22,056 nt of DNA, taken from positions 1 to 22,056 of the forward strand of contig JBCCZC010000042.1 of NCBI GenBank assembly GCA_039188505.1, given 5' to 3'. Positions 16,588-22,056 of the stretch are shown here, piece by piece. The first letter of the stretch is position 1, and each line of letters starts with the position of its first letter. The stretch is from JBCCZC01 sp039188505 (GTDB lineage: Bacteria > Pseudomonadota > Gammaproteobacteria > Xanthomonadales > SZUA-38). Below the pieces are notes generated by a model. That model worked only from the letters and a program-made list of their open reading frames with translations. It made no database searches and was not told where the DNA came from. Both the position numbers and the translations under genes were made by a program.

Positions 16588-17914
16588 CGTGCTCCACCGC
16601 GATCAGCGTGACATCGAGTCCGGACGCATCGATCCGGAGGCGGTCGCCGGCATTGACCTTTCGGAGCTCGCCCGGATGCGGCCGACCGTTCACCGCCAGC
16701 GCCGTTCCCGCCGCCGCCTCGACCTGGACCGCGCCGTCAGCGCCTGCATGGATCATCACCGCCGCCTCGCCCGGGTTACCGGCCGGCGCCCCGTCGGCGC
16801 GGAGCGCGAGTGACGGCCCGATCGGCCGCGCGATCCCCGCGGCGAGCCAGTGGGTCGGGCGCCGCCGCGAATAGCCGTCGACGGCGCTGGCGTGCGCTGA
16901 ATGCTCCGAACGCGCCAGCCAGGGCTTGCTGCGAACCCAGGGCACGCCACCGTCCTCGCCCGCATCGGGCAACGGCAGCTCCTCCAGTCCCACACCCACC
17001 GCGCTCTCCGGTAGCACGACCACCTCGAGCTCCGGGATCTCGCCCAGAGCCTCCACGAGGCCGGGCAGCTGGCCGGCCCGGTGCGTGACGCTGAGCGTGG
17101 TCGGCGCATTCTCGTCCAGCGCCTCGGCCAGGAACGCACCGAGGCGTCGGTAGACGGGCGCGGCGGCCTCGACAATGGCGCTGCGGCCGAGCTCCGCCTC
17201 GAAGCGTCGGCCCTGATCCTCGAGGCTGATGGCCACGGCATCGGCCGTCGCCAGCGCGGCGCCCCAGCTCGCCAGCTGATCGTAGAGGCGCTGCTCGACC
17301 TCGGCGTCATGCATCGGATCGAAGCGGGCACTGGCCACGAAGAGCCGCGCGACGGTGTCCGCCCAGGCGTCCAGAACGCGCATGAGCCCGACCTCCGGGC
17401 TGCTCCAGCTGCGCTCGTGAGCGAGACTCTCGCCCTGCGAAAGCGAGGTCAGCACGGCACGGTGCAGGTGCAGATCGAGATGCATCAAGCGGCGCCCGGG
17501 CCGCGGCCGGGCCAGACCGGCAACGGCCAGATCAACGACGGCGGAAACGTCCATCTGCAGACGGGCGGCCATGCCCAGGAGCAGCGCGACCTGTTCGCCG
17601 CGGAAGTCGCCCGGAAGTGCAAACGTCACCGGCCCGGCGGGACGCCCTGCCCGCTGCCACAAGTCTTCCAGGTGCAGGAAGGCGAGGTCTGCCTGGTAGC
17701 GGGCCGCCTTGTACCGCCGCCGCAGCTCATCGCGCCCGAAGCGGTGCCAGAACTCGTGCTCCATCCGAGTCGGGTCACGCTTGATGAAGGCGCGGGCGTC
17801 GGGGCCGATGAGCGTCTCGCGTCGACCGAGATGGACGAACGCGGGGCTATCCGCCAGCACGACCTCGCGCTGCCGGACCTTCAGTGCCGCGTCGTTGATC
17901 TCGATGACCGTCAT
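16577..17914 (-). CDS. Actin/HSP70-like (ASKHA) protein with FHA-like tail
   Basis: 445 residues; the ATG overlaps the channel gene's stop (17911-17914). The layout recalls divergent actin/HSP70-fold proteins. It has a strand pair at the N-terminus (VIEINDAALKV), then ADLAFLHLEDLWQ, VTFALPGDFRGEQVALLLGMA and VDLAVAGLA, then MHLDLHLHRAVLTSL at the phosphate-2 position, and VTHRAGQLPGLVEAL where an adenosine-site helix is expected. The usual Asp-x-Gly-Thr phosphate-1 loop is absent, so ATP hydrolysis is doubtful. Residues ~385-440 (VMIHAGADGAVQVEA ... ALAVNGRPH ... VNAGDRLRID) resemble the strand order of an FHA domain. No signal peptide or transmembrane helix, so it is probably a cytosolic partner or regulator of the adjoining channel. 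Both fold calls rest on pattern recognition and need structure comparison. Confidence 0.75.
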   Translation of the reverse strand: MTVIEINDAALKVRQREVVLADSPAFVHLGRRETLIGPDARAFIKRDPTRMEHEFWHRFGRDELRRRYKAARYQADLAFLHLEDLWQRAGRPAGPVTFALPGDFRGEQVALLLGMAARLQMDVSAVVDLAVAGLARPRPGRRLMHLDLHLHRAVLTSLSQGESLAHERSWSSPEVGLMRVLDAWADTVARLFVASARFDPMHDAEVEQRLYDQLASWGAALATADAVAISLEDQGRRFEAELGRSAIVEAAAPVYRRLGAFLAEALDENAPTTLSVTHRAGQLPGLVEALGEIPELEVVVLPESAVGVGLEELPLPDAGEDGGVPWVRSKPWLARSEHSAHASAVDGYSRRRPTHWLAAGIARPIGPSLALRADGAPAGNPGEAAVMIHAGADGAVQVEAAAGTALAVNGRPHPGELRKVNAGDRLRIDASGLDVTLIAVEHDGA

Positions 17915-18708
17915 TCGGCGCGAAGCTTCGCGATCAGCTGATTCTCGGCGTACTCCTGGCTGTCGAGCACGAGACGCTCCTGTCGCAGCTGCAGCTGGTG
18001 CATCAGGAACATCAGCACGATGCTGAGGACCAGAGCGATGAACGTCGAGTTGAACGCAACGCCCAGGCTCTGCGTGACGCCGGAGATATCGCCTTCCACG
18101 GCCTTGTGCGCCTGCCCGAGGGCCTCACCGATACCGCGAACGGTCCCGATGAACCCGATCGACGGGATGGCCCAGGCGATGTAGCGGACCATGGCGAGCT
18201 CTGAGTCGAGGCGGTCGCTCTCGGCATCGGCCAGCTCGCGCACCGTGGTGGCGACGCTCTGGATACTTCGCGTCGACCGGAAACGATGGAGCGCCGTCAG
18301 CAAGATACGAGGGAGCAGGAAGTCGCGTTCCTTGTCGGGCAGCGACTGCAGCGGCCGCGCGTACTCGCGCGCGTCCTCGGGCAGGATACTGGTCCCCGCC
18401 CCCGCCGCGATGAGCTGCCGGTCGAGCAGCTTGCGTTCACCCCCGGTCTGCACGGCCTTGAAGCCCATCACGAGAATGGCCCAGATCAGCAGAACGAAGC
18501 AGGCCTCCTGCTCGAAGTCCCGGATCAGGATGTAAACGGACCGCTCGGGAACGTAGTTGTCGTCCTGCTCGATGAGAATCTGCTGCTCCGCGAGGAGTTC
18601 GGCAGCCTGGGGCCTGACCAGCGTCACGTAGACCGCGTGCACGATGATGACCGTCAGCACGAGCGCGAACAGCTGGTACAGGAACTCGATCGGTAGTTTC
18701 TTCTGCAT
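17911..18708 (-). CDS. MotA/TolQ/ExbB-family proton channel protein
   Basis: 265 residues; GAGG at 18714-18717 lies 5 nt before the ATG. Four hydrophobic segments are visible (~10-32, 68-87, 176-198, 218-238). The family core is clear: IPSIGFIGTVRGIGEALG, matching the GLxGTVxGI element, and VAFNSTFIALVLSIVLM, matching the last pore helix. Thr189 and Thr222 sit at the polar pore positions of ExbB and TolQ. Known relatives form pentamers around two single-helix stator partners and use proton or sodium flow to rotate or pull. Here the partners are predicted to be the two VWA proteins encoded downstream. It is the first gene of a four-gene overlapping unit, preceded by a 431-bp gap with a possible promoter. 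Confidence 0.9.
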   Translation of the reverse strand: MQKKLPIEFLYQLFALVLTVIIVHAVYVTLVRPQAAELLAEQQILIEQDDNYVPERSVYILIRDFEQEACFVLLIWAILVMGFKAVQTGGERKLLDRQLIAAGAGTSILPEDAREYARPLQSLPDKERDFLLPRILLTALHRFRSTRSIQSVATTVRELADAESDRLDSELAMVRYIAWAIPSIGFIGTVRGIGEALGQAHKAVEGDISGVTQSLGVAFNSTFIALVLSIVLMFLMHQLQLRQERLVLDSQEYAENQLIAKLRAE

Positions 18709-18752
18709 TAGATCCTCAAAACCTACAGGCCCGGCAGAGCCGCTCCGGAAAC

Positions 18753-18782
18753 CATATACGAAACTCTTCGTCTATTTGTCAC
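18753..18782 (-). promoter_or_regulatory. Possible sigma-70 promoter for the channel/VWA operon
   Basis: On the minus strand GTGACA (18777-18782; 5 of 6 to TTGACA) is followed after 18 bp by TATATG (18753-18758; 4 of 6 to TATAAT), about 45 bp before the channel gene start. The local A/T richness supports it, but matches of this quality are common by chance. Confidence 0.3.
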
Positions 18783-18973
18783 GAAACGCCGCAACCGACG
18801 CTCGTGGCAGGAACCGCTCAAATTCGGCAACACGAGGGCGCCCAGGTTCCCGTACCGCATTCTCTCCGATCCACGTCAAGGAGTAGACCGCCGAACCGGG
18901 TAAAAGAATGCAAGGAGCTTCTTGCCAAACCGCCATCATGCTCTTCAGGAGTGAGCCGTAGCCCCTGCGGGGG

Positions 18974-18992
18974 TCTGGGGGTGTCCCCCAGA
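18974..18992. repeat. Stem-loop, 8-bp stem with 3-nt loop
   Basis: TCTGGGGG-TGT-CCCCCAGA is a perfect inverted repeat, with an overlapping GGTCT/AGACC dyad (18972-18976, 18993-18997). It sits just left of the 58-bp direct repeats. Confidence 0.7.
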
Positions 18993-19000
18993 AGACCAAT

Positions 19001-19058
19001 CGTCGTGTCCGCGGGCGGTTTTTCGCGCCAGGCGCGAAAAGAAGCCAAGGATCGACTC
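19001..19058. repeat. 58-bp direct repeat, copy 1, with hairpin
   Basis: Matches copy 2 at 50 of 58 positions with no gaps. It contains a 9-bp stem TTTTCGCGC/GCGCGAAAA (19020-19028 with 19032-19040) around a CAG loop, followed by GAAGCCAAGGA. Confidence 0.8.
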
Positions 19059-19082
19059 GTTCCCGTCCCCCCGAAAACAGAG

Positions 19083-19140
19083 CGTCGCGTCCGCCGGCGG
19101 TTTTTTGCGCGCAGCGCAAAAAGAAGCCAAGGACCGACTC
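19083..19140. repeat. 58-bp direct repeat, copy 2, with hairpin
   Basis: Contains a 9-bp stem TTTTTGCGC/GCGCAAAAA (19102-19110 with 19114-19122) around a GCA loop. Relative to copy 1 a C-G pair became a T-A pair (19024/19036 versus 19106/19118), so pairing is kept. Its last base is the first base of the TAG stop complement of the small acidic protein gene, so the hairpin lies at the 3' end of that transcript and may protect or terminate it. A U tract after the stem is lacking. Confidence 0.8.
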
Positions 19141-19433
19141 TATATATCGTTGGGATACGCCACGCTGCTGTCCTCCGAAATACGCTCGGAGGGCTCGAAA
19201 CGATCCATGCCCTCGCCATCGACTTCGGCACCAGCAGCTTCATCTGCCTCGATCGCCGCGAGCGGATCCTCGCCGTCCACGGCCGCGGCATCAGCCGCTG
19301 CACCGTCAGGATCAGCGGGCGTGGCCTCTGCGACGTCCTCGGCAGGCGGCGCTTCCTCGTCCGCCGGCACCTGGGCCCAGACGGCCGCCGCGACCAACAG
19401 TAACAGCAGCAACACGGATGATCTTCTCAGCAT
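19140..19433 (-). CDS. Small acidic exported protein
   Basis: 97 residues. GAGG, overlapping the stop codon of the preceding gene, lies 7 nt before the ATG. A textbook signal peptide (LRRSSVLLLLLLVAAAVWA) precedes a mature chain of about 77 residues that is almost entirely Ala, Asp, Glu and Pro and probably disordered. The tail FEPSERISEDSSVAYPNDI is less biased and looks like a conserved binding peptide. I have a vague memory of similar ISEDxSVxxPxDI tails in other gammaproteobacterial small proteins, which I cannot verify. It follows the PEGA/SUMF1 gene by 9 bp and so is probably co-transcribed. It may be a periplasmic ligand or linker for the neighbouring envelope proteins. Confidence 0.75.
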   Translation of the reverse strand: MLRRSSVLLLLLLVAAAVWAQVPADEEAPPAEDVAEATPADPDGAAADAAAVDGEDPLAAIEADEAAGAEVDGEGMDRFEPSERISEDSSVAYPNDI

Positions 19434-19442
19434 GTCCTGTCC

Positions 19443-21509
19443 TCACTCGGCATAGCGCGCCAGGCGGAACCCGATATCGTCCCGACCGGCGGTTCCGTCT
19501 CCGCGCCACGCAAAGCGCAGCTCCGAAATGCTGGCGCTGCGCCAGCTCGCCCCGCGCAGCACGTGGGTCTCGCCGGATTCCGGCCCCAGCGGATCCACGG
19601 TCCCGGGCGGATCGGCAACGCGAATGGTGTAGAAGTCATGCATCCATTCGGCGACGTTGCCCGCCAGATCGTACAGTCCGCTGGGTGACGGCGCGAGTTG
19701 TCCGACCTGGGCGGTGGCTGCGTAGGCATCCTGGTAGTTGGTCAGCGGGGTCTCGACCACCGCGCCCGCCTCGCGCCCGGCGACGTTGGCCGCGCCCTGC
19801 GGCGGCGGCAGGTCGGCGCCCCAACCGAAGCGCAGCGCGGCCCGTCCCTCCGAGGCGCCGCCGTAGCGAGCGGCCAGCACCCACTCCGTTTCCGTGGGCA
19901 GACGGAAGCCGGTGGTCATGGGCGAGACGGGAACCAGCGTGCCGTTCACTTCCTTGTAGGCGGCGGGAAGGCCCTCGCGCTCGCTCAGCCAGTTGCAGAA
20001 TCGGGCCGCATCCTGCCAGGAAACGCGGACGACGGGCTGGCGATCGAGGGCAAGGGTCTCGCGCTCGACCACGCCGGAATCGTGCTCGGCGCGAAACTGC
20101 TTGAACTGCTCGTTCGTGACCTCGTTGATCCCGAGGTAGAAGGGCCGCTCGAGCTGGACCTGGCGCAGGAACTCGTTCGAGCGTCGGCCCTGCTCACGGC
20201 GGGCGCTGCCCATCCGGAAGATACCCGAGGGCCGGAACAGCTTGAGCTGAGCGCCAACAACGGTGTCGAGCACCGCGGGCGTTCGCGCACGGCGCCGCTC
20301 CTCGTCGGAGGTCATGGCGACGTTGATGACCTGCTCCACCTGCGGGTTGGGCGTCACCGAAGTCCGGAAGGTCTCGAAGCCCTCGCGCCGCACTTCGACG
20401 CGGTGCGGATGCGCCGGCAGTTCGATGGGCTCATCGACGATCCCTCGCAGGCTGCCATCAACGTAGACTTCGGCGTCCGTCGGTCCGCCGCGGACGATCA
20501 CCGTCCCGAGGATCGGCTGCAGACGCACGGAAAGGCGCGTGTCATCGCCCTCGAGCACGTCCACGACCCGCGTGTTGGGACGGTAGCCCGGGAGCGACAG
20601 GGACACCCGGTAGGATTCATCGGGGCGTAGTGGCACGGTCATCGGCGCCTGCCCCTGAAACTCCCCGTCGATGGTCACGCTGGCCCCGCTGGGAACGCTC
20701 ACGACGCGCAGCAGGTGATCGGCCGGCTCGAGCCGCACGGGCGCCAGGGTCTGGGGTACCAGGGCCTCGACGCTGAGCGCCGTATCCCAGGGCTTGTAGC
20801 GGTCCAGTCGGAGTTCAAGCGAATGGTCGCCCGAGAGGACTTCCACGGTGACCGGGGTCTCGCCGACGGGCTCGCCATCCACGCTGAGCGTTGCCCCGGG
20901 GGGCGTGCTGGTGACCGTAACCTCCGCCCAGTCGGGGACGAGCTCGAAGCTGAAGCTCTGCGTCACACCGCCACCCTCGATGTCGATCACCTCCTCGCGC
21001 GGCTGGTAGCGTGGCGCTTCGAGCTGCAACCCGTACTGCCCTTCCTTGAGCTCCAGCCCGGTGATCGGAGCGGCACCCACGACCTCGCCTTCGACGCGAA
21101 CCACGGAGATCTCCGCGGGGTCGACGGCCACATCGACGATGCCGGGTAGCTTCTCGAGCGCGAACTCGAAGCGCTGGTCCGCGCCGACGTCGACCACGAA
21201 GGCCTCCTCGAGCGGACGATAGCCCTCGAGGCTGGCGCTGACCGAGTAGTCGCCCGGCCGCAGCAGCCAGCGATCGGAGAACTGGACGCGTAGCAGACCG
21301 CCGCGCAGCTCGAGTTCGGTTGGCTCCGGTACCACCACGACCTGCACCGACTGGCCGGTAAACAGGTACCAGGCGGTAAACGCGATGATGAACAGGACCG
21401 CGAAGCTACCGCCGAGGATCGCGTTGCGCACGAGGCGATCACGGTTCGCCTCGCCCAGGGACGGCTCGAACGCTTCCGCGCGGATCGACTCGTGTTGATT
21501 CTCGCTCAT
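19443..21509 (-). CDS. Membrane-anchored PEGA-repeat protein with SUMF1-like domain
   Basis: 688 residues; the ATG overlaps the upstream stop (21506-21509). There is a cytoplasmic N-terminus of ~28 residues, one transmembrane helix (~29-50), then about five PEGA-type beta repeats (~55-400). Examples are VTSTPPGATLSVDGEPVGET and VSVPSGASVTIDGEFQGQAP, each followed by a G-x-(H/Y)-x-(L/V) strand and a GY or RY turn. Residues ~428-688 form a SUMF1/FGE-type fold: FRMGSARRE, NEVTNEQFKQF, PVVRVSWQDAARFCNWLSE, FRLPTETEWVLAARYG, GLYDLAGNVAEWMHDFY, LRGASWRS and GFRLAR. The catalytic cysteine pair of true formylglycine-generating enzymes is absent near LRGASWRSASISE, so it is most likely a non-enzymatic binding domain. 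Predicted to sit in the inner membrane facing the periplasm. Confidence 0.9.
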   Translation of the reverse strand: MSENQHESIRAEAFEPSLGEANRDRLVRNAILGGSFAVLFIIAFTAWYLFTGQSVQVVVVPEPTELELRGGLLRVQFSDRWLLRPGDYSVSASLEGYRPLEEAFVVDVGADQRFEFALEKLPGIVDVAVDPAEISVVRVEGEVVGAAPITGLELKEGQYGLQLEAPRYQPREEVIDIEGGGVTQSFSFELVPDWAEVTVTSTPPGATLSVDGEPVGETPVTVEVLSGDHSLELRLDRYKPWDTALSVEALVPQTLAPVRLEPADHLLRVVSVPSGASVTIDGEFQGQAPMTVPLRPDESYRVSLSLPGYRPNTRVVDVLEGDDTRLSVRLQPILGTVIVRGGPTDAEVYVDGSLRGIVDEPIELPAHPHRVEVRREGFETFRTSVTPNPQVEQVINVAMTSDEERRRARTPAVLDTVVGAQLKLFRPSGIFRMGSARREQGRRSNEFLRQVQLERPFYLGINEVTNEQFKQFRAEHDSGVVERETLALDRQPVVRVSWQDAARFCNWLSEREGLPAAYKEVNGTLVPVSPMTTGFRLPTETEWVLAARYGGASEGRAALRFGWGADLPPPQGAANVAGREAGAVVETPLTNYQDAYAATAQVGQLAPSPSGLYDLAGNVAEWMHDFYTIRVADPPGTVDPLGPESGETHVLRGASWRSASISELRFAWRGDGTAGRDDIGFRLARYAE

Positions 21510-22056
21510 ACGGGCTCCTCGCAGCGCAGCACGACCGGTGCGGGACTGCGGCCCGCGGGTACCAGGAATTCCCGGCGCACGTCGCGGAAGCCGCTTCGCG
21601 TGCCGACGGCGGTGTAACGCCCGGGCTTGAGGGTCAGCTCATGGCGGTCGAAGGCGCCGAGGCGCGCCACGCGATAGACGACGACATTGCAGGCGTTGTC
21701 CGACTCCAGCGTCACGTTGACGGGCTGCTCGGCGAGCACCAGCTGCGCTGTCAGCCGCGCGCGGAGCGTCGCCAGCTTCGGCAGCTCTCCGGCCACGTCC
21801 TCGGCCGACGCAATGAGCTCGCCCGCGCGCTCGCGACCGGCGTCGGACCACCACCCCTCCGGCCGCGCGAGGAACCGTTCAATCTCACCGTAGAGCGACT
21901 GACGCTCGTCGGCCAAGGCCTTCCCTTCAAGGGCTTCGCGTGCATTCGGTTCGCGCTTCAGCAGCGCGTCGAAGTGGCCGAGGGCGCCTTCCCAATCCTC
22001 CGCCGCGAGGGCTTCCGCCCCCTTGCGCCGGTGGCTTTCCAGAATGAACTCACGGG
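21506..22056 (-). CDS. TPR-like/PEGA-like protein, 5' part beyond window
   Basis: Open to the right edge, so the start lies outside; 182 residues are visible. The first visible part (RRKGAEALAAEDWEGALGHF, then DALLKREPNAREAL) matches a tetratricopeptide-type helix pair. It is followed by a helical charged segment and a C-terminal beta domain (EQPVNVTLESDNACNVVVYR ... LTLKPGRYTAVGTRSGFRDV) resembling a PEGA repeat. It overlaps the next gene by 4 bp (ATGA), so the two are translationally coupled and probably act together. An internal TTG at 21916 is in frame but nothing favours it as a start, since the homologous-looking helix continues upstream. Its localisation cannot be judged without the N-terminus. 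Confidence 0.8.
   Translation of the reverse strand, partial: REFILESHRRKGAEALAAEDWEGALGHFDALLKREPNAREALEGKALADERQSLYGEIERFLARPEGWWSDAGRERAGELIASAEDVAGELPKLATLRARLTAQLVLAEQPVNVTLESDNACNVVVYRVARLGAFDRHELTLKPGRYTAVGTRSGFRDVRREFLVPAGRSPAPVVLRCEEPV

Larger units (their letters stand above)
18709..19139. other. Intergenic region with hairpin repeats between the two gene sets
   Basis: 431 bp separating the small acidic protein gene from the channel gene. It holds a possible promoter (18753-18782), a stem-loop (18974-18992) and two 58-bp direct repeats that each contain a 9-bp hairpin. No gene is credible; the frames crossing it are translations of the repeats. Confidence 0.6.

Noticed and set aside
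19102..19122. Canonical rho-independent terminator
   Set aside because: The stem is strong, but neither strand has a T run after it; the T tract is part of the stem itself.
19443..20225. Active formylglycine-generating enzyme
   Set aside because: The catalytic cysteine pair is missing.
14495..22056. Identification as a Zorya defence system
   Set aside because: A MotA-like channel is present, but there is no OmpA-domain ZorB, no helicase or nuclease ZorC/D/E, and the partners are VWA proteins.

Overview
The window is GC-rich DNA from what looks like a gammaproteobacterium. The secreted proteins have Gram-negative style signal peptides, and there is a GGDEF enzyme, Shine-Dalgarno sites and short intergenic hairpin repeats. 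Three neighbouring secreted proteins end in a short F-x-x-x-F-E tail. I associate such tails with Wenzhouxiangella, Lysobacter and Dokdonella relatives, but that placement is from memory and not proven here. I see no rRNA, tRNA, CRISPR array, integrase or intact transposase.

Left part (1-12.7 kb): an exported-protein cluster. It holds a minus-strand Asp-box beta-propeller protein (286-2289). Divergent from it are a very large secreted protein of about 1,680 residues with CARDB-like and fibronectin-III-like ends (2795-7840), a Cys-motif secreted protein (8153-9142), and an S41-type peptidase with two copies of a C-terminal repeat domain (9423-11870). A small secreted PepSY-like protein follows on the minus strand (12110-12673). 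The intergenic spaces carry degenerate copies of a CAAGACCTGACCCC element.

Middle (12.9-14.5 kb): a cyclic-nucleotide-binding-fold/GGDEF protein (likely diguanylate cyclase) on the plus strand. A 471-bp convergent intergenic region with two more copies of the element and a short tandem repeat follows.

Right part (14.5 kb to the edge, all minus strand): two tightly packed gene sets. Upstream, a TPR/PEGA-like protein cut by the window edge overlaps by 4 bp a membrane-anchored PEGA-repeat protein with a SUMF1-like lectin domain, followed 9 bp later by a small acidic exported protein. After a 431-bp gap with two 58-bp hairpin-bearing direct repeats come four overlapping genes: a MotA/TolQ/ExbB-family channel, an actin/HSP70-like protein with an FHA-like tail, and two VWA proteins. 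Each VWA protein begins with the same Asp-containing transmembrane motif, which resembles the ExbD/TolR/MotB stator helix.

The most interesting hypothesis is that these four genes, probably with the PEGA/SUMF1 set, encode an ion-driven envelope machine. In it, VWA domains on periplasmic coiled coils would replace the usual peptidoglycan- or TonB-binding domain of the stator partner. I do not know a named system with this composition.
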